From: Multifurca ochricompacta | Taxonomy: Eukaryota > Basidiomycota > Agaricomycetes > Russulales > Russulaceae | DNA: 64,000 nt | Direction: 5' to 3' | NCBI GenBank assembly: GCA_022496185.1 | Contig: WTXG01000019.1 | Span: forward strand, 248,001-312,000 | Shown here: one piece after another, positions 1-12,512 of the stretch | Layout of the letters: each line of letters begins with the position of its first letter | How positions within the stretch are numbered: position 1 is the first letter of the stretch | Translations under genes and position numbers: made by a program | Notes under the pieces: model-generated | Database searches by the model: none | Seen by the model: only the letters and a program-made list of their open reading frames with translations | What the model was told of the DNA's origin: nothing

Positions 1-2434
1 AAGTGGAACATCTACGCGACCGGGCTTCTTGTTTGCGTTGGGAACAATGCAACGCACAAAATGGGGTTGAGTGGCATACAATTGGGCCATCAAACTTTGT
101 AGCTGTTCCTTATGTCTTTGGCCAACTGTGCGAAACGCGCCTTTTTTCAAAGTTCGTTTTTTCCCTAGTGAAAGTGTGCTCAAAGTACCCATTGCGACAG
201 AAAAGGAAGATGGTGCCTCGGCAAACTCGGAGAAAAGTGAAGCAACATATGACTCCGACGAGGTAGCAAGTACGCGGATAAGATTGTCATTAAGAGGGTC
301 CTTGTTCTTCTCAAGCCAGCCTTCGGTATGATACTCTACCTTCCCAGCGTAATGATGGACGATGAATCCCTGCTCGAACCTGGGGGGCTCATATTTGTCA
401 CGACCGGGGTGAAACTCTTCACCTTGTACGTCACCGCTCCAGATCTGATGGAGTTTATTCGTGAAGGTAAGATCAGTTGCACGAGGCATGATGCACTCCT
501 CATCCAACAGGCTTAGCACGCCGATGACGCTCCCGCTACCTTCAATGAGATCAATGGTCGGCTGGAGGTCGAGCCCGAAGTTTACGTAGTCCCACTCGAT
601 CCCTTCTCGCGCGTACTCTTCTTGTTCCAACACGAACATGTGATGATTAAAAAATTGCTGAAGTTTTTCGTTGGTGTAGTTGATCAACAGCTGCTCGTAT
701 GCGTTGACGTCAAAGATCTCGAAACCGGCGATGTCGAGTACGCCAATAAAGGTAGATTTGGATGTAGGTCGGTCTAGTGCCCGGTTGATTCGATCAACAA
801 GGGTACCAAAAGATTTCTCGTACAAAGTCTTTGCGAGGGAGCCGAGCTCGTCTAGCGCCTGTTGCCGTGTGCGGGCTTGTGTGACCCACTCTCGTCCAGC
901 AAGGACACGGGGACGTAGCACAGCCCGAGTAAACTCGGCCACAGGTATACCTAAAAGATGGCAAACACGCTCCGCTTGTGAAGGTTCAGGCATCACAGCA
1001 TCATCGGCGCGAGTAGCTGTAATAGTAATGTTGCCGAGGTGAAGAACGGCCGCAATGATGCGGAAGAGATCAAGCTGCTCTGAAGCGGAGAAACCGACCA
1101 CCTCAAGTGCGTTCTGTGGATGATTCTAGCCGGCCATCCACCCCAATAAGGCTTAGACTTGCCTTGAGTAAGCTCCACTCTTCCAAATCGTCAATGCCGT
1201 CGACTTCTCTCCTGCTCTTGTTGAGGAATTCGTAATCAGAGGCGTTGCCCTCGAGTAGCAGGGTGTCTGTGGGAGGTTAAACCCTTATTTCTTCAGAGCA
1301 GTAGATGACATACCTTTCAGAGTGCCACCGCCTTCCAAAAGCTGATAGAAAACATGAAAGTTTCTTTCCGCCGCAGCACGCACGATAACTCTACTTTTCT
1401 CGAGAAGGTACCAGTCGATATTCGCACCCGCGATACTCCCGTCTGGGGCAAAGCTAATGCGCACGAACTTGCCAAAGCGACTGGAATTATTGTTTCTCTG
1501 AGTCTGTGCATTACCAAATGCCTCAAGGATCGGGTTGGCCTGAAGAATTTGGCGCTCTAGCAGACCGAGTCGTCCCTTTGAACTCGTCTGCGTGCCAGTG
1601 TTTGTAGTAGACATAGACTGGTGAGGCTTGTGCCTCAGGGCAGAAGGTCTTCCTAGACCAGTGGATGGCATGACAGTCCCGAAAGAGGATGAGGACGAAA
1701 GTGATTGAGAGTGTGAGTGTGAAGATGTTGAGGTGTGGGAATGCGCGTCAGTTGCGATCGCAGCAAGGTATTGAATAACCTTCTTAGTGCTTTCTGTCTT
1801 CCCAGCCCCAGACTCGCCTGTGATAAGGATGCTTTGGTTCTCGCGCTCCTCACCCATGTTCACCCAAGCACGTTCGGCAATCGCGAAGACATGCGGAGGA
1901 TTCTCATCGCGCCGACGAGAGCGGTATTGCTGTATTATTGCGTCAGAATAAAGCGGAAGATTCTGGTAGGGGTTGATGGCAACGAGGAATAAACCGGAAT
2001 ATGTCTGTGACAAGGTGAGAATTGGAACGGATGGGATGGTGAACGTTCAACATACATATATCGCGCCCGATCCGTATCTCAGCCGCAAGTTGTGTACGAC
2101 ACTGGCTTCGTTCAGAAAGGTCAAATCTGCTATGTCTTCAACCCGGTCAAACTTTGGTGGATTCATCTTGGAGAGCGCGTACAAAGGTAGCCTGCGGATC
2201 TGTTTTCGAGCATATTGATGAGGTGGATGGGTCTCCTAGGATCAACGCAAGACGTACATCTCCACCCGCGGCCATTACCACTTCGCCGATCTCATTTTCT
2301 TCTTTTGCGACCCATCCTGCGAGATAACCGTCCTTCTCGTCAGGGACCCAGACCCATTTCTTCTCGTTGAATTCTGCCTGGAGAGCATCAGCACGCGCAG
2401 CTTCTGCATTCTGAGATACTCGTGAGGTGGACAT
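1..2434 (-). CDS. class II myosin heavy chain, 5' part (partial)
   Basis: Actin-based motor of the conventional (class II) type, which in fungi drives the cytokinetic ring. The start ATG is at 2434-2432. The product opens with a myosin N-terminal SH3-like segment, an intron with donor GTACGT follows AAGGD, and the motor domain begins at [20 protein letters not shown]. Visible motor motifs are the P-loop [10 protein letters not shown], switch I (NNNSSRFGK), switch II (DIAGFE), the relay region [17 protein letters not shown] and the actin-binding loop region ending in RCIVPN at the left edge. A 47-nt intron (near 1108-1154) joins WSLLKA to NALEVVGF. Surface loop 1, after the P-loop helix, carries a long Ser/His-rich insert of about 60 residues. 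The rest of the motor, the IQ motifs and the coiled-coil tail lie outside the window. The gene is divergent from the TPR gene at 3056. Family call is secure; class II rather than another class is inferred from the SH3-like N-terminus. Confidence 0.93.
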
Positions 2435-3055
2435 AGAAGGAGCAGATATCGCTGATTGGAGGGAGGCTCAAAGAGATAACCACTCGAAGTAGGATGCTAC
2501 GCGCCGTAGGTGTGAGTGGATTTACCAAAGCGATAGCGATAAACAGTTTAAGAAAATGAAAGGAGGCAGACGTGAATATAAAATCCCCAAGAATAGCTCT
2601 ACATTCACGATGTGTCGCGTTGAGAGCTTTGACCTGCTTCGTGTTGATTCAAAGAGAGCGCTAGTTAAGCAGAGCGGGTTTGCTCACATGGCTCGAACCG
2701 GCGTGGCGCGTCGTTGTTTGGTCAGGTGCTTTGGCGTCCCTGGCTCTGAGCTCTGCTGCTATTGTCCGTGTCACTGTTAATCTATCCGATTCTTTCAAAA
2801 AATCAAAACCAAAAGGTTGTGTACTACCAGCCCAGCCCAGCCTGTAAGTTGTAAGTTGTAATTATAAGTGCAAGTGCAAAGTACCAAATTACAAAGGCAG
2901 GCAAAGGGGTCAAGACCCAAAGGGAGTGTAAGCGGACCGAGACTCCCGGCGAGGAGGTGCGTTAGCTGCAGGGCAGGGCAGGGCAGGTTTAAATTGTGCG
3001 CACCGAAATTGTATGCGCAACCGATCCCGCCGCTCAGTTTATCACCCGCCTTCAT
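2435..3055. other. intergenic, divergent promoter region
   Basis: About 620 bases between the myosin and TPR start codons. I see no coding sequence here. Near 2830-2860 there is a short run of CAGCC and TAAGTTG direct repeats. Both genes must take their promoters from this stretch; no recognised TATA or regulatory box stands out. Confidence 0.6.
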
Positions 3056-6000
3056 ATGGCGCATACAAAGGATAAGCACTATTGGGCTCAGTTGAGGATC
3101 GCACTCACCGCTGGGTCCTGGGGTTCATCTACGCCCGCCAAGGCATTCAATGGTGACGCCATTTCCTGGAATGAACTTCTTCGCAAGTTTGATAAGCACT
3201 GCCACGGATACGCTGACGTTTCCGAAATCGCCAACCAGACCCAGGCCCTTGCTCTGCTCGTCGCTGCAGGGCCGACTGATACTGAATTAGATGATGCAGG
3301 GCACAATGATGAGGAATTCCTTGCCCTCGGGATGGAGAGTGTAGTGGCAAGTGAGCACGTTGATGAAGCACGAATGGGATATGAGGTTTTGAAGGGTCTC
3401 GAGTCCGAAAATCTCAACTCTGATGTGCGCTTTAATCGTTTCTACTGCCGCTGATGTCCTCATTGGTCTTAGTCTTTGAAGCTCGCTCTCGCCTATTATG
3501 CCTATTCTCTCGGAAATCCAATTCAGTGCCTTGACTACCTTGGCCAAGTGCGCGAGCTTGCTAATATGCAAAGCCGCTTGGGTGCAGCAGATTCGCTTCG
3601 TTCGAATACATCGTCACTGCAGGCGCAGTCTGTTTCTGACAATATTTCATCTGTATCTTTTATCGGTAGCTTTGTGTCCAGCGACTCGACCTCAACAATT
3701 ACAGACATCATTGACGGAAAGGCTTGGACCGCCGTCGAAGTCGTTCGCAGCGCGTGCTTGCACGGTGATCCTCAGTCTTTCTTCTTTACTGGTGCTATTA
3801 TTCTTATACCATGAAATAGGCATGTCCTTTGAAAAAATAACGCCCGCCGAGACGTCCAGAATTCTGTCGGCCTATCTCGTCGCCACTCAGGCACTTCCGA
3901 TTATCGAAAGCAATATTTCACGGTCCTTTCCACCGAATCTGCTGCACATAGGTCCCGGGCACCCGAACTCTCCGTCTTTTACGAGATACCGTGAACTTTG
4001 GAGATGGACAGAACGCCTTCTCAGACGCGCAATCATTACCGCTTCACGCGTTTGTAGTTTAAACGATGCACAAGAAGCTGTCCTGTGGACGCTATTCTCA
4101 CAATATCAAACGTGCAGCGCACATTGGCCCCCAGCATTCCGCGCCGAACACCGATCCACCATCGCAACGTTGTTTATTCGAGCTCTCATCTTGCGTGCGC
4201 GTCTGTCAGGGCATCCGCCTCCGTCCCTATTCGTGCATCTCCGCACGGGAACTCTAGATGTTCCGGTCACTACGTCAATGGTTCTGCGTCGCGCGATTCA
4301 GGATTATCGTGGCATCCTGAATGCAAGTACACGCTTTCCAAAGGCAGGGGAACACAATGTCAAGGTGGAGGAATTGACGGACTTGAGCGTTGCAGCATGG
4401 GAGGCGTGCGGTACTAAAAGCGGAGACGCAGCGTGGGTCATGGATGTACGTCTCCCTAGAATTATGAAAATGACCAACTCACATACGCGCAGGTTCTTTG
4501 GTGGGCAACACGTCTGACCTTCAATGCCCCTCGCGTGTTCCGGCACATGATGCGCGTTTCCGAAGCCAGTGGGGATACCGTGCTTGCGTCGCGGGCATTG
4601 CGACTTTATGTGCAGACTGTTGGGAAGGCAAAGCTAGCCAAACAATCTATGGAGCCAGATGCAACTTGGGTTGCTACCCTTGTGTGGGGCGTTCGGATGT
4701 TATGCCGTCTTTCTCTCGCAGCAGACTCAATAGTGGGACACCGTGGAATAGATGAGGCGCGCGAGGCCGGCATAATTCTGGAAAAAGCAAAGGAGCGGCT
4801 CGACCCATCGGACAAGACGTTGAAAGCGCGCGTAGAGTTAGCAGAAGGTATTTGGAATACGGTCATGGCGATTAAAGGTGCTTTCAAACCTCATTTCATT
4901 CTTGGCCACCGCTCATCCCAGATGCAGAGCAAGATCACTTAAGCCGAGCATCACGACTCACGAGTGCGCTTTCACTCCTTGAAAGTTCAATACGGGGCCA
5001 GCCGTCTTCTTCCGCCCACTTTCACATTGCGCTTGCATTGTACAGGCCTATCCCTGCGCGCGATCTGGGACGAGCTATCGAAAACGCGCGCATGGCTGTG
5101 GAGTTAGAACCGGATAATATCCGTTACTTGCATCTTCTGGGCCTCCTGCTCTCTGCTGCAGAGGACTGGCGCGGGGCACGTGAAGTTTTGGAGGTCGGCG
5201 CCACACTGGACGAACAAACGTGGATGGCTGAGCAAACGCCGTTGGAAGTCGGAGACATTCCAGGTGATTCTATTACAATCGGGAGACAAACAAGCAGTAC
5301 AGCCGACAACACTGCAGCCAGCACATCATCTCGTTTGCAATCAGGATCATCATACGAAGCGTCGACTTCAACAGAACGGCCGCCCATGAGCAGATTACTA
5401 TCCTGGATGGACGATCGAATATACTTCCTTCAGCAGCGGAGCTTCTCCAACCACTCCCGGACCATCCCAACCCATCAGCCACGGAGCGTTTTGAGCATGC
5501 ACTTCAACTTCGAATGACTCAGCTTGCCTTGGCGGAATTCATCGAAGGTCCAGAGGGGACAGAAGAAAAATGGATCGACGTATTCCAATGGTTTGCTAAG
5601 AGAAGGGGCCCTGAGAAAGATCAAAGCCGTGAGATCGCCGTGCCTGCTTGCTCTGTGTTACCCCTACTCTTTGCTAATGTAGATACCTACAGAACGTACA
5701 TCGATTGAAACTAGTCGGCGCTCATTCGAGGCAAAATCCGAGAGTCACGATCCACGGAGTATGGCGTCTCACCCGGATGATCCCAGTGGCATTTACACGC
5801 CAAAGCCTGTGTCGATTCCTGTCACACCAGCATCACCGGCGCACGATGAGAGCGGTGCAACCACGCAGAACGGAACACCCAAAGTCTCCGCCGATGACAC
5901 CGAGAAAGAGAAAGAGAAGGATAAGTCCGCGGGAAAAAAGGTCCAGAAGATGCTGAAGAATCGGGTGCACAAGGAGCAGCGGCGAATCTCGACAATAGGA

Positions 6001-6846
6001 CGTAAGATCGGACATGGCGTAGGAAGGCACAGCGGAGGTCTGAACTTGCGGCGAACGACATCGACACCTAGTAAGGAACCTTGTCTCTGCTCCTGACAAG
6101 CAGCTAATTTACTAAATGCAGCGGACCTGTACAAGGCGATGGGTGTCGATCAGGCGTCATACCAAGCGTCTTCTATTCATTCCCGTCGGCATAGCCCTTA
6201 CGCTTCGACTAACGAGCTTGTTCGTCCTGAATCCCCGCCACCATTACCCCCATCAACGGTGACTCCTCGTGAGAGAAGAGAGCGTTCGAGGAAGGAACGC
6301 AGGCTCCTCAGCGACTTGTGGCTGATGAGCGCTGCAACGTTCAGGCGATCCGGGAAAATAGAGCAGGCGCGTGGCGCAATACAAGAGGCAGAAGTCAGAG
6401 ACGAAGAGAATCCCAACGTATGGGTACAGGTGAGCAATCCTATCGTCAACCCGGGGCCAAAACCCTTTATTCAGCGATGAGAACTACAGCTGGGATTATA
6501 TTACACCGCACTTAGGAACACAGACCGCGCTGTACAAGCATTCAACAAAGCTCTTTTCATCTTTCCCGAGAGCATCCCTGCTACTGTCCACCTTTGCCAG
6601 TCCTATCTTGCCCTTGCCAAGGAGGGGGGCTCAGACTTGGACAATATCGACTTGGTTGCAGGAATGTTGTCTGATCTCACCCAGGGCCCAGGTTGGGATG
6701 TCCCGGAGGCGTGGTACTTCCTAGGTAAGGCCCACGGGATGCGCGAGATGCGCGACCGCGAGCGTGAGTGCCTTGGCTTTGCCCTTACCCTCGCGGAAGG
6801 CCGCCCGTTGCGGGATTTTGGCGAAGCAATTGGATGGTGCTTGTAG
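3056..6846 (+). CDS. YPP1: YPP1-like TPR protein (PI4-kinase complex)
   Basis: Helical tetratricopeptide-repeat protein resembling Ypp1/TTC7, the scaffold that with Efr3 holds phosphatidylinositol 4-kinase Stt4 at the plasma membrane. The start is the ATG of MAHTKDKHYWAQLRIAL, the first Met that begins recognisable family sequence; the open frame runs further upstream but without similarity. The gene is interrupted by many short introns. Exons read in order: GSWGSSTPAKAFNGDAISW; LALAYYAYSLGNPIQCL; a long central helical block; a TPR block around 5040-5230 (ALALYRPIPARDLGRAIENA, VELEPDNIRYLHLLG); a low-complexity basic linker at 5760-6070; and a C-terminal TPR block at 6300-6846 (ATFRRSGKIEQARGAIQEAE, VQAFNKALFIFPESIPATV, AWYFLGKAHGMREMRDRE). 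The end GEAIGWCL matches this family's closing TPR. The identity is by family resemblance, and several internal splice sites were not fixed. Confidence 0.75.
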
Positions 6847-7139
6847 TCGGTGTCCCATATTCGTGGCCGGGGTTGGTGGTGCGCTAGATCCGTTGGACTT
6901 TGCAAGGCTAGAAACCTTAGCCTTCACACGTATCGCTTGGCTGGGAGAGACAGATGACGAACTATCTGGAGAAAGATGGAGGGAGGGTGTTATATGAAGA
7001 ACGGGCTGGAACGAGCCGCTACACTTTGTTGCTAGTACCCAGCAAAGCCATGTACGCGTAAGGGTCACCTGTGTAACAAAAAGTTCGACACAAACTTAAA
7101 ACACATAGGCAAACGACCACGCACATGGTACAGGAAGGC

Positions 7140-8251
<1,112 letters not shown>

Positions 8252-8604
8252 GAACGACGCAGGGGGAATCAGGGTTGGCAAGGGTCAACAGAGTGGAGAA
8301 GGGAGGGGCGTGGGTGGTGGGAGGAATGAGGAGGTTTAGAGGAGTAGCGATGCACGTGATCGGTATGAGTCACGCGCGTACTGGAGGTCCAGTTAATACA
8401 CTACACTACAGTCATACAAAGACAAAGACTTTGAAAGTATCCTCAATCAAGTACCAAGTACCGAATACTAGCTCATCTATTTCTTTCTCTCCAATCAACC
8501 AACCACAATGATCCCTCGAATACGAATATTTGCATAATCTTCTTTAACTGTCAATCAATCAATCAATCAATCAATCAAAGTCTTAGTCCTACACCTTTCA
8601 TCTT
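8252..8604. promoter_or_regulatory. divergent promoter with CACGTG and TCAA repeat
   Basis: Shared upstream region of the E2 gene and the GTPBP-like gene. It holds one CACGTG palindrome (8353-8358) and a microsatellite of seven TCAA units (8551-8578) lying 26 bases before the downstream ATG, probably in the 5' UTR. No coding sequence is visible. Confidence 0.5.
8551..8578. repeat. TCAA microsatellite
   Basis: Seven perfect TCAA units just before the start codon of the GTPBP-like gene, probably transcribed. Confidence 0.95.
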
Positions 8605-9659
8605 ATGTTCGGAGAGTCAGAGTCGGAGTCGCCACGTGTCCCATCCCCTTGGGATCTCATACTCTCCCCCTCCCCCGCTAACAAGGTGTATCATCGTCAA
8701 GGGAAAATCTTACTCCCAGAACTTGCCCCAGAAGTAGAAGAGGTGAGCAATAGCTGACATTTACAAAGCTCATTCATGACTTGGATCAGGGAAATGTTGA
8801 ATATAAACTTCACCTCGTCAACCCATCTCCTGCCCGCTTCGCCCGTCTTGTAACGCAGATGAAATGGCGACTTCTCGAAGGTGGAGGCCAGGCCATATAC
8901 GAACTGGGCGTTGCGGATTCCGGTTCTCTCGTCGGCCTTGAACCTGAAAACCTACGCGCAACACTTGTTACACTACACGCCATGGCCAACGAGATTGGGG
9001 CACGTGTCATCATAACAAAGGAAATCGAAATTACCGTCGCGGACATGTCTGGGGCAGGCTTTCATGCACCGCCGGACAAGCGCCACGGAAGCAGAGACAA
9101 CAAACAACGCTCAGCTATCAAGAATCATTCCAAAGTGAATCCCTTTCCAGTTGAGGACTCGCCGTGTTCATTTGTCTCCGCCACATCGACTTCTGTCGAC
9201 TCCTCCGGTTCAATGATTACAGATTCGTGGACCGAGTCTTCATCCCAATTTCTTCCATCTCCACCTACTTATTCTATTGGGTCTCCCGTCCGCGACCGCG
9301 AGGCGCCACACGAGAGTGATTCGCTCCTCGTTTTCCCAATGCTCACCGAGGATGATCCGAGATGCCTGGCGCCTGCCGAGAGTTTGACTAACGGCAGTGA
9401 CTCACTTATCGGTTACACTCTAGCGAATACCGTCTCGGGGAGGTCTACCACCGAGGTTGAGGGTGGGCGCGATACATTTGAGCTTCACAACACGCAGCAT
9501 ACCATGGATGTTGGACCTGAGGTTGTGGCTCTGGCCATTACGGCGGTAGATGCCTTGGCTGATCGCAACGAGTTATTTCTTGCTGCCCTTGCCAAGCTGG
9601 AGATTACAAATAGTGCTCTGGCTCCTGGGAGGCGCAAAAGGAAGATCGTAGAGCCATGA
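8605..9659 (+). CDS. GTPBP1/2-like N-terminal domain protein without GTPase
   Basis: Two exons, 8605-8742 and 8790-9659, separated by a 47-nt intron; about 335 residues. The product begins MFGESESESPRVPSPWD. Residues about 47-130 match the N-terminal region of the GTPBP1/GTPBP2 family of translational GTPases: GNVEYKLHLVNPSPARFARL, TQMKWRLLEGGGQAIYELGV, ADSGSLVGL and a segment ending ARVIITKEIEITV. In family members the G domain (GxxxxGKS/T, DTAGH) follows this block. Here it is replaced by about 200 Ser/Thr/Asp-rich residues with no P-loop, ending in VDALADRNELFLAALAKLE and a basic tail RRKRKIVEP, which could be a nuclear signal. No frameshifted G domain lies downstream to 10398. Either a regulatory paralogue or a lineage-specific short form; function unknown. 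Confidence 0.72.
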
Positions 9660-10398
9660 TTATCCGTGAATTTGACCATGAAGAGGGATTCCTAGACTTT
9701 TCTTGTTTTTAACGGAGCCCCCTCTGTTTCTCCGCTTAACTTTTGTGTCTGGATAGCCCTAGTTTACCTGACTCAGGTTACACGGTTGATAGACCGAGAC
9801 CGTTTTATTATCATAGAGCAGCTACAGCGGCTACCATCCGCGTATAAATTAACTGGTCATGGACTCTCGCGCAACTGCATCGCCCATTGCCTGGGGGGAC
9901 ACCCGACCTACCTATTAAACAATCAGTTGAGATCCCACATGCTCATGCGAATATCTCCGGACACCTGCTTAACTGTGATCTTGACATCCACGAGCAAAAA
10001 GCGCGCTCTTCAGCTGTACAACGACCTCCGTTGACGCGTCGTCGTGGGACTTAAGCTTTCACCCGAGTCGGGCTTGCATCGTAGGCAGGCGCGACAATCA
10101 AGAGCAGCAGCGTCCGCGGCATTATCGACAAACACGACATTGTCCCGCACTGGTCTGCGAGATGCGCATGATAGGACGGCAGCAAATGCGCGTGTTGAGA
10201 CACAGTACAGAAAGATGTCATCAGCGCGTTTCTCGCGACACATGGTTGCCCCCCCAACACTGCTCGACGGTCTGGAAAAGATATGGATATGCGCGCTCAG
10301 AGGTGGACAGCGATAGCGGGGTAGAGTACCCGGAAGAGGGAAGATGGCGTAAGGGGCCACTGTCGGCCAGGAAGCGTTTGGTGGTCCTGGAAGTGCCG
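9660..10398. other. intergenic, no recognised gene
   Basis: Short overlapping open frames occur on both strands (for example 10010-10360 minus and 10044-10316 plus), but none shows family resemblance or consistent splice structure. The minus-strand frames could be further exons of the doubtful gene at 10399-10722. Confidence 0.4.
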
Positions 10399-10722
10399 TT
10401 ACTGGGCTGCTATGAACACTTTTTGCCGGCGGACCACCGACTGATCGCGACGTGAAGTGTTGCCGTTGGGATGAGGCAAGTAGGTTGAAGGGGAATCACT
10501 TTCAAGCGACCTAGAACAAGTTCCAAAACGTTCCAAGGATTGCAATGAAGCGTGTTGTGTTCCAGCATTTTGAAAGACACTGACTAATTGCAGGTTTGTA
10601 GTGGTTGAAGCATCTACGTCAAACTCATATCGTTGTCCCAATAATCTGTCGGAGTACCGTGGGCTGGCAAGAGTCAATTATCCATTAGCAAGGGGTCGGC
10701 GGTGTCCAAACCTTGGCTGCAT
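10399..10722 (-). CDS. possible small hypothetical gene
   Basis: A possible two-exon gene: an 11-nt first exon ATGCAGCCAAG (10722-10712), a 48-nt intron with a GCTAATG branch-like site and acceptor TTGCCAG, then 10663-10399. The product would begin MQPSPRYSDRLLGQRYEFDV and be about 91 residues, Ser/Thr/Gln-rich, without signal peptide, membrane segment or recognised domain. It might continue by further splicing into the minus-strand frames below 10399. Support is only the splice signals and amino-acid composition; it may not be a gene. Confidence 0.25.
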
Positions 10723-11071
10723 GATGGCAAGGGGTTTTCGATAAATCGTTGGCAGGCATGAAAACGAAATGGCGAAAGTTTTGGAAGCTTCACGACAATT
10801 CATACTCAAGGTACCGCTCGGGAAGTCTATTGGCATTGCATGAATGAGAACAGGGAGGGCTGAACAGTTTCACTGCTCATTTGCAAAAACTCACAAGGCA
10901 AATTCGTGCTCCAAATTCGCGCTCAAAGCCGACTATGAAATGAAATGAAATGACAAACGGCGACAGCGAAGATGAAGAGCTGCTTTAACAAATTGAAATC
11001 GGGCAATCAGATTCATTAGCACTTCCGAGTCACGTGGGTGCTATGGGGCGAAGGATGCCTTTCGATATGTA
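10723..11071. other. intergenic
   Basis: About 350 bases between the doubtful small gene and the 3' end of YIF1. It includes ATGAAATGAAATGA short repeats near 10935 and one CACGTG at 11031. Nothing coding is seen. Confidence 0.5.
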
Positions 11072-12318
11072 TCATACACGAACCAATACACCCATGAATA
11101 AGATCTGCACTACGGCGACGAGGAAAAGGAATGTGATGCGCCGCGAGCGTTGCGCGTGAGAGACGGTACCAACAGCCCCTGGTGTTGCACCAGCATCAGG
11201 TAGTACGACAGAACGCAACGAGCGGAGCTGCGACGCGTTTATGAGAGCCAGTATGGAGAGTTGTACATGAGATACGCACGAGAAAGAATGCGTTCGCAAG
11301 GAACGTGTAGATAAACGCGATAGAATACAGTGTGCGCGATAATCCAACCAGTCCAACCAAAAGTGTTGCGATCACTCTGGGAATTATGAGCTTATGTTGA
11401 GCTTATAAGCCAAATGACGTACCCAACGAACTTGTAGCCGCCATAGGCGAGAAGATCGGCAATTGGATTAGAACCTTGCACTCCAAGAAGATAGCATCCA
11501 CCTTTAACGAAAAGAAAATCCAGTAAAAGAACGACGATCGCCTTTGTTGCAACAACGCCAAATATTTCTGGATGAAAACGGGATTGTAGGCCTGACTGTA
11601 GGGCAGCTAGGAGTATATAAGTCACGAAGGCCATGGCTGAAGGGTTTATGAGCGAGCTAAAGGAGAGGTAACGTGAGGGAAAGGACAGACTAGGAATGTA
11701 AAGGTCCGGCGCGTTAAGGTCATCTCTCGGGGGCTGAAATTCACCAGGGCCGGTCTCTGAACGGCGCATTTTGCGCATCCAGGGTCTATGCCTCCAAGGA
11801 AATACGACGAGGTGCAATTTTCGCATGACATATGAATTTGAGACATTGAAGTGATGCTTGAGGTGAGTGGTTGGTATGAGTCCACCGAGCTGCAAGCAAG
11901 ATGGAGGGGAGAAAGTATTTGATTATTAAAGTGTTAAATGAAGAGGGGAAAGAAGTACATTGCGTTGAACATAATTCTGTCCTGCAGCGACTGCATTTTG
12001 ACCAAGCTGCATGCCAAATTGGGCAGTCGCACCGTCTATTCCCCAGGCAGAGAAGTCGGGTATACCGTGAGGATGGATGGTTTGATTTTGTAAAGGTGGA
12101 ATATGTGGAGACTGGTGAGGAAGTTGAGGATAAGTGGTAGCGGGATGAGGAAAATGCTGAGATTGTGGTTGGTGAGAAGTTGGTGGAGAAGAAGCATAGC
12201 GTTGATAACCTTGAGGAGAAGCAGGGGTTGATGGAGGTTCTGGGATGAATGTAGGGTGAGTTGGAACGGGATGCTGTAATGGAGGTGGTGAACGAGAATT
12301 GAAATAATTGTTAGCCAT
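11072..12318 (-). CDS. YIF1: YIF1 family ER-Golgi transport protein
   Basis: Polytopic membrane protein of the Yip1-interacting factor (Yif1/HRF1) family, which with Yip1 and Yos1 acts in COPII vesicle budding and fusion between ER and Golgi. The Pro/Gln-rich N-terminus (MANNYFNSRSPPPLQHP) is cytosolic. The family block follows: GATAQFGMQLGQNAVAAGQN, then after an intron LGGLIPTTHLKHHFNVSNSY, VMRKLHLVVFPWRHRPW and PPRDDLNAPDLYIP. After a further intron come the membrane segments: TMAFVTYILLAALQSGLQ, FGVVATKAIVVLLLDFLFV with KGGCYLL, IATLLVGLVGLSRTLYSIAF, and a last hydrophobic helix ending ILFMGVLVRV. Four introns were placed, all with clear GT and AG signals. It is divergent from the methyltransferase gene 194 bases away. 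Confidence 0.93.
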
Positions 12319-12512
12319 CAGTGAATGTCGTGGTGTCGTGGTGGCAGTCGGAAGGAGAGCGAGTTATAGGCATGCACGTGGACGTGTGGTGTATGATGAC
12401 GTCACGTGATAGAATGTATGACTAATTAACACAGCCAAATATTTACAAATAGTCGTTGGTGTTTTAAAAGTGTTTTTTTTGCTTGTTGTGTTGTCACTTG
12501 ACCATTGACATC
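12319..12512. promoter_or_regulatory. bidirectional promoter with CRE and CACGTG
   Basis: Short region between the YIF1 and sphingolipid methyltransferase start codons. It contains a perfect CRE palindrome TGACGTCA (12397-12404) overlapping a TCACGTGA core (CACGTG at 12403-12408), and a second CACGTG at 12375-12380. In fungi bZIP factors bind the first type and bHLH (Cbf1-like) factors the second; binding here is inferred. Confidence 0.6.

Noticed and set aside
8743..8768. 26-nt intron in the GTPBP-like gene
   Set aside because: A later acceptor (GATCAG at 8789) gives a normal 47-nt intron and a better match to the family (GNVEYKLHL).
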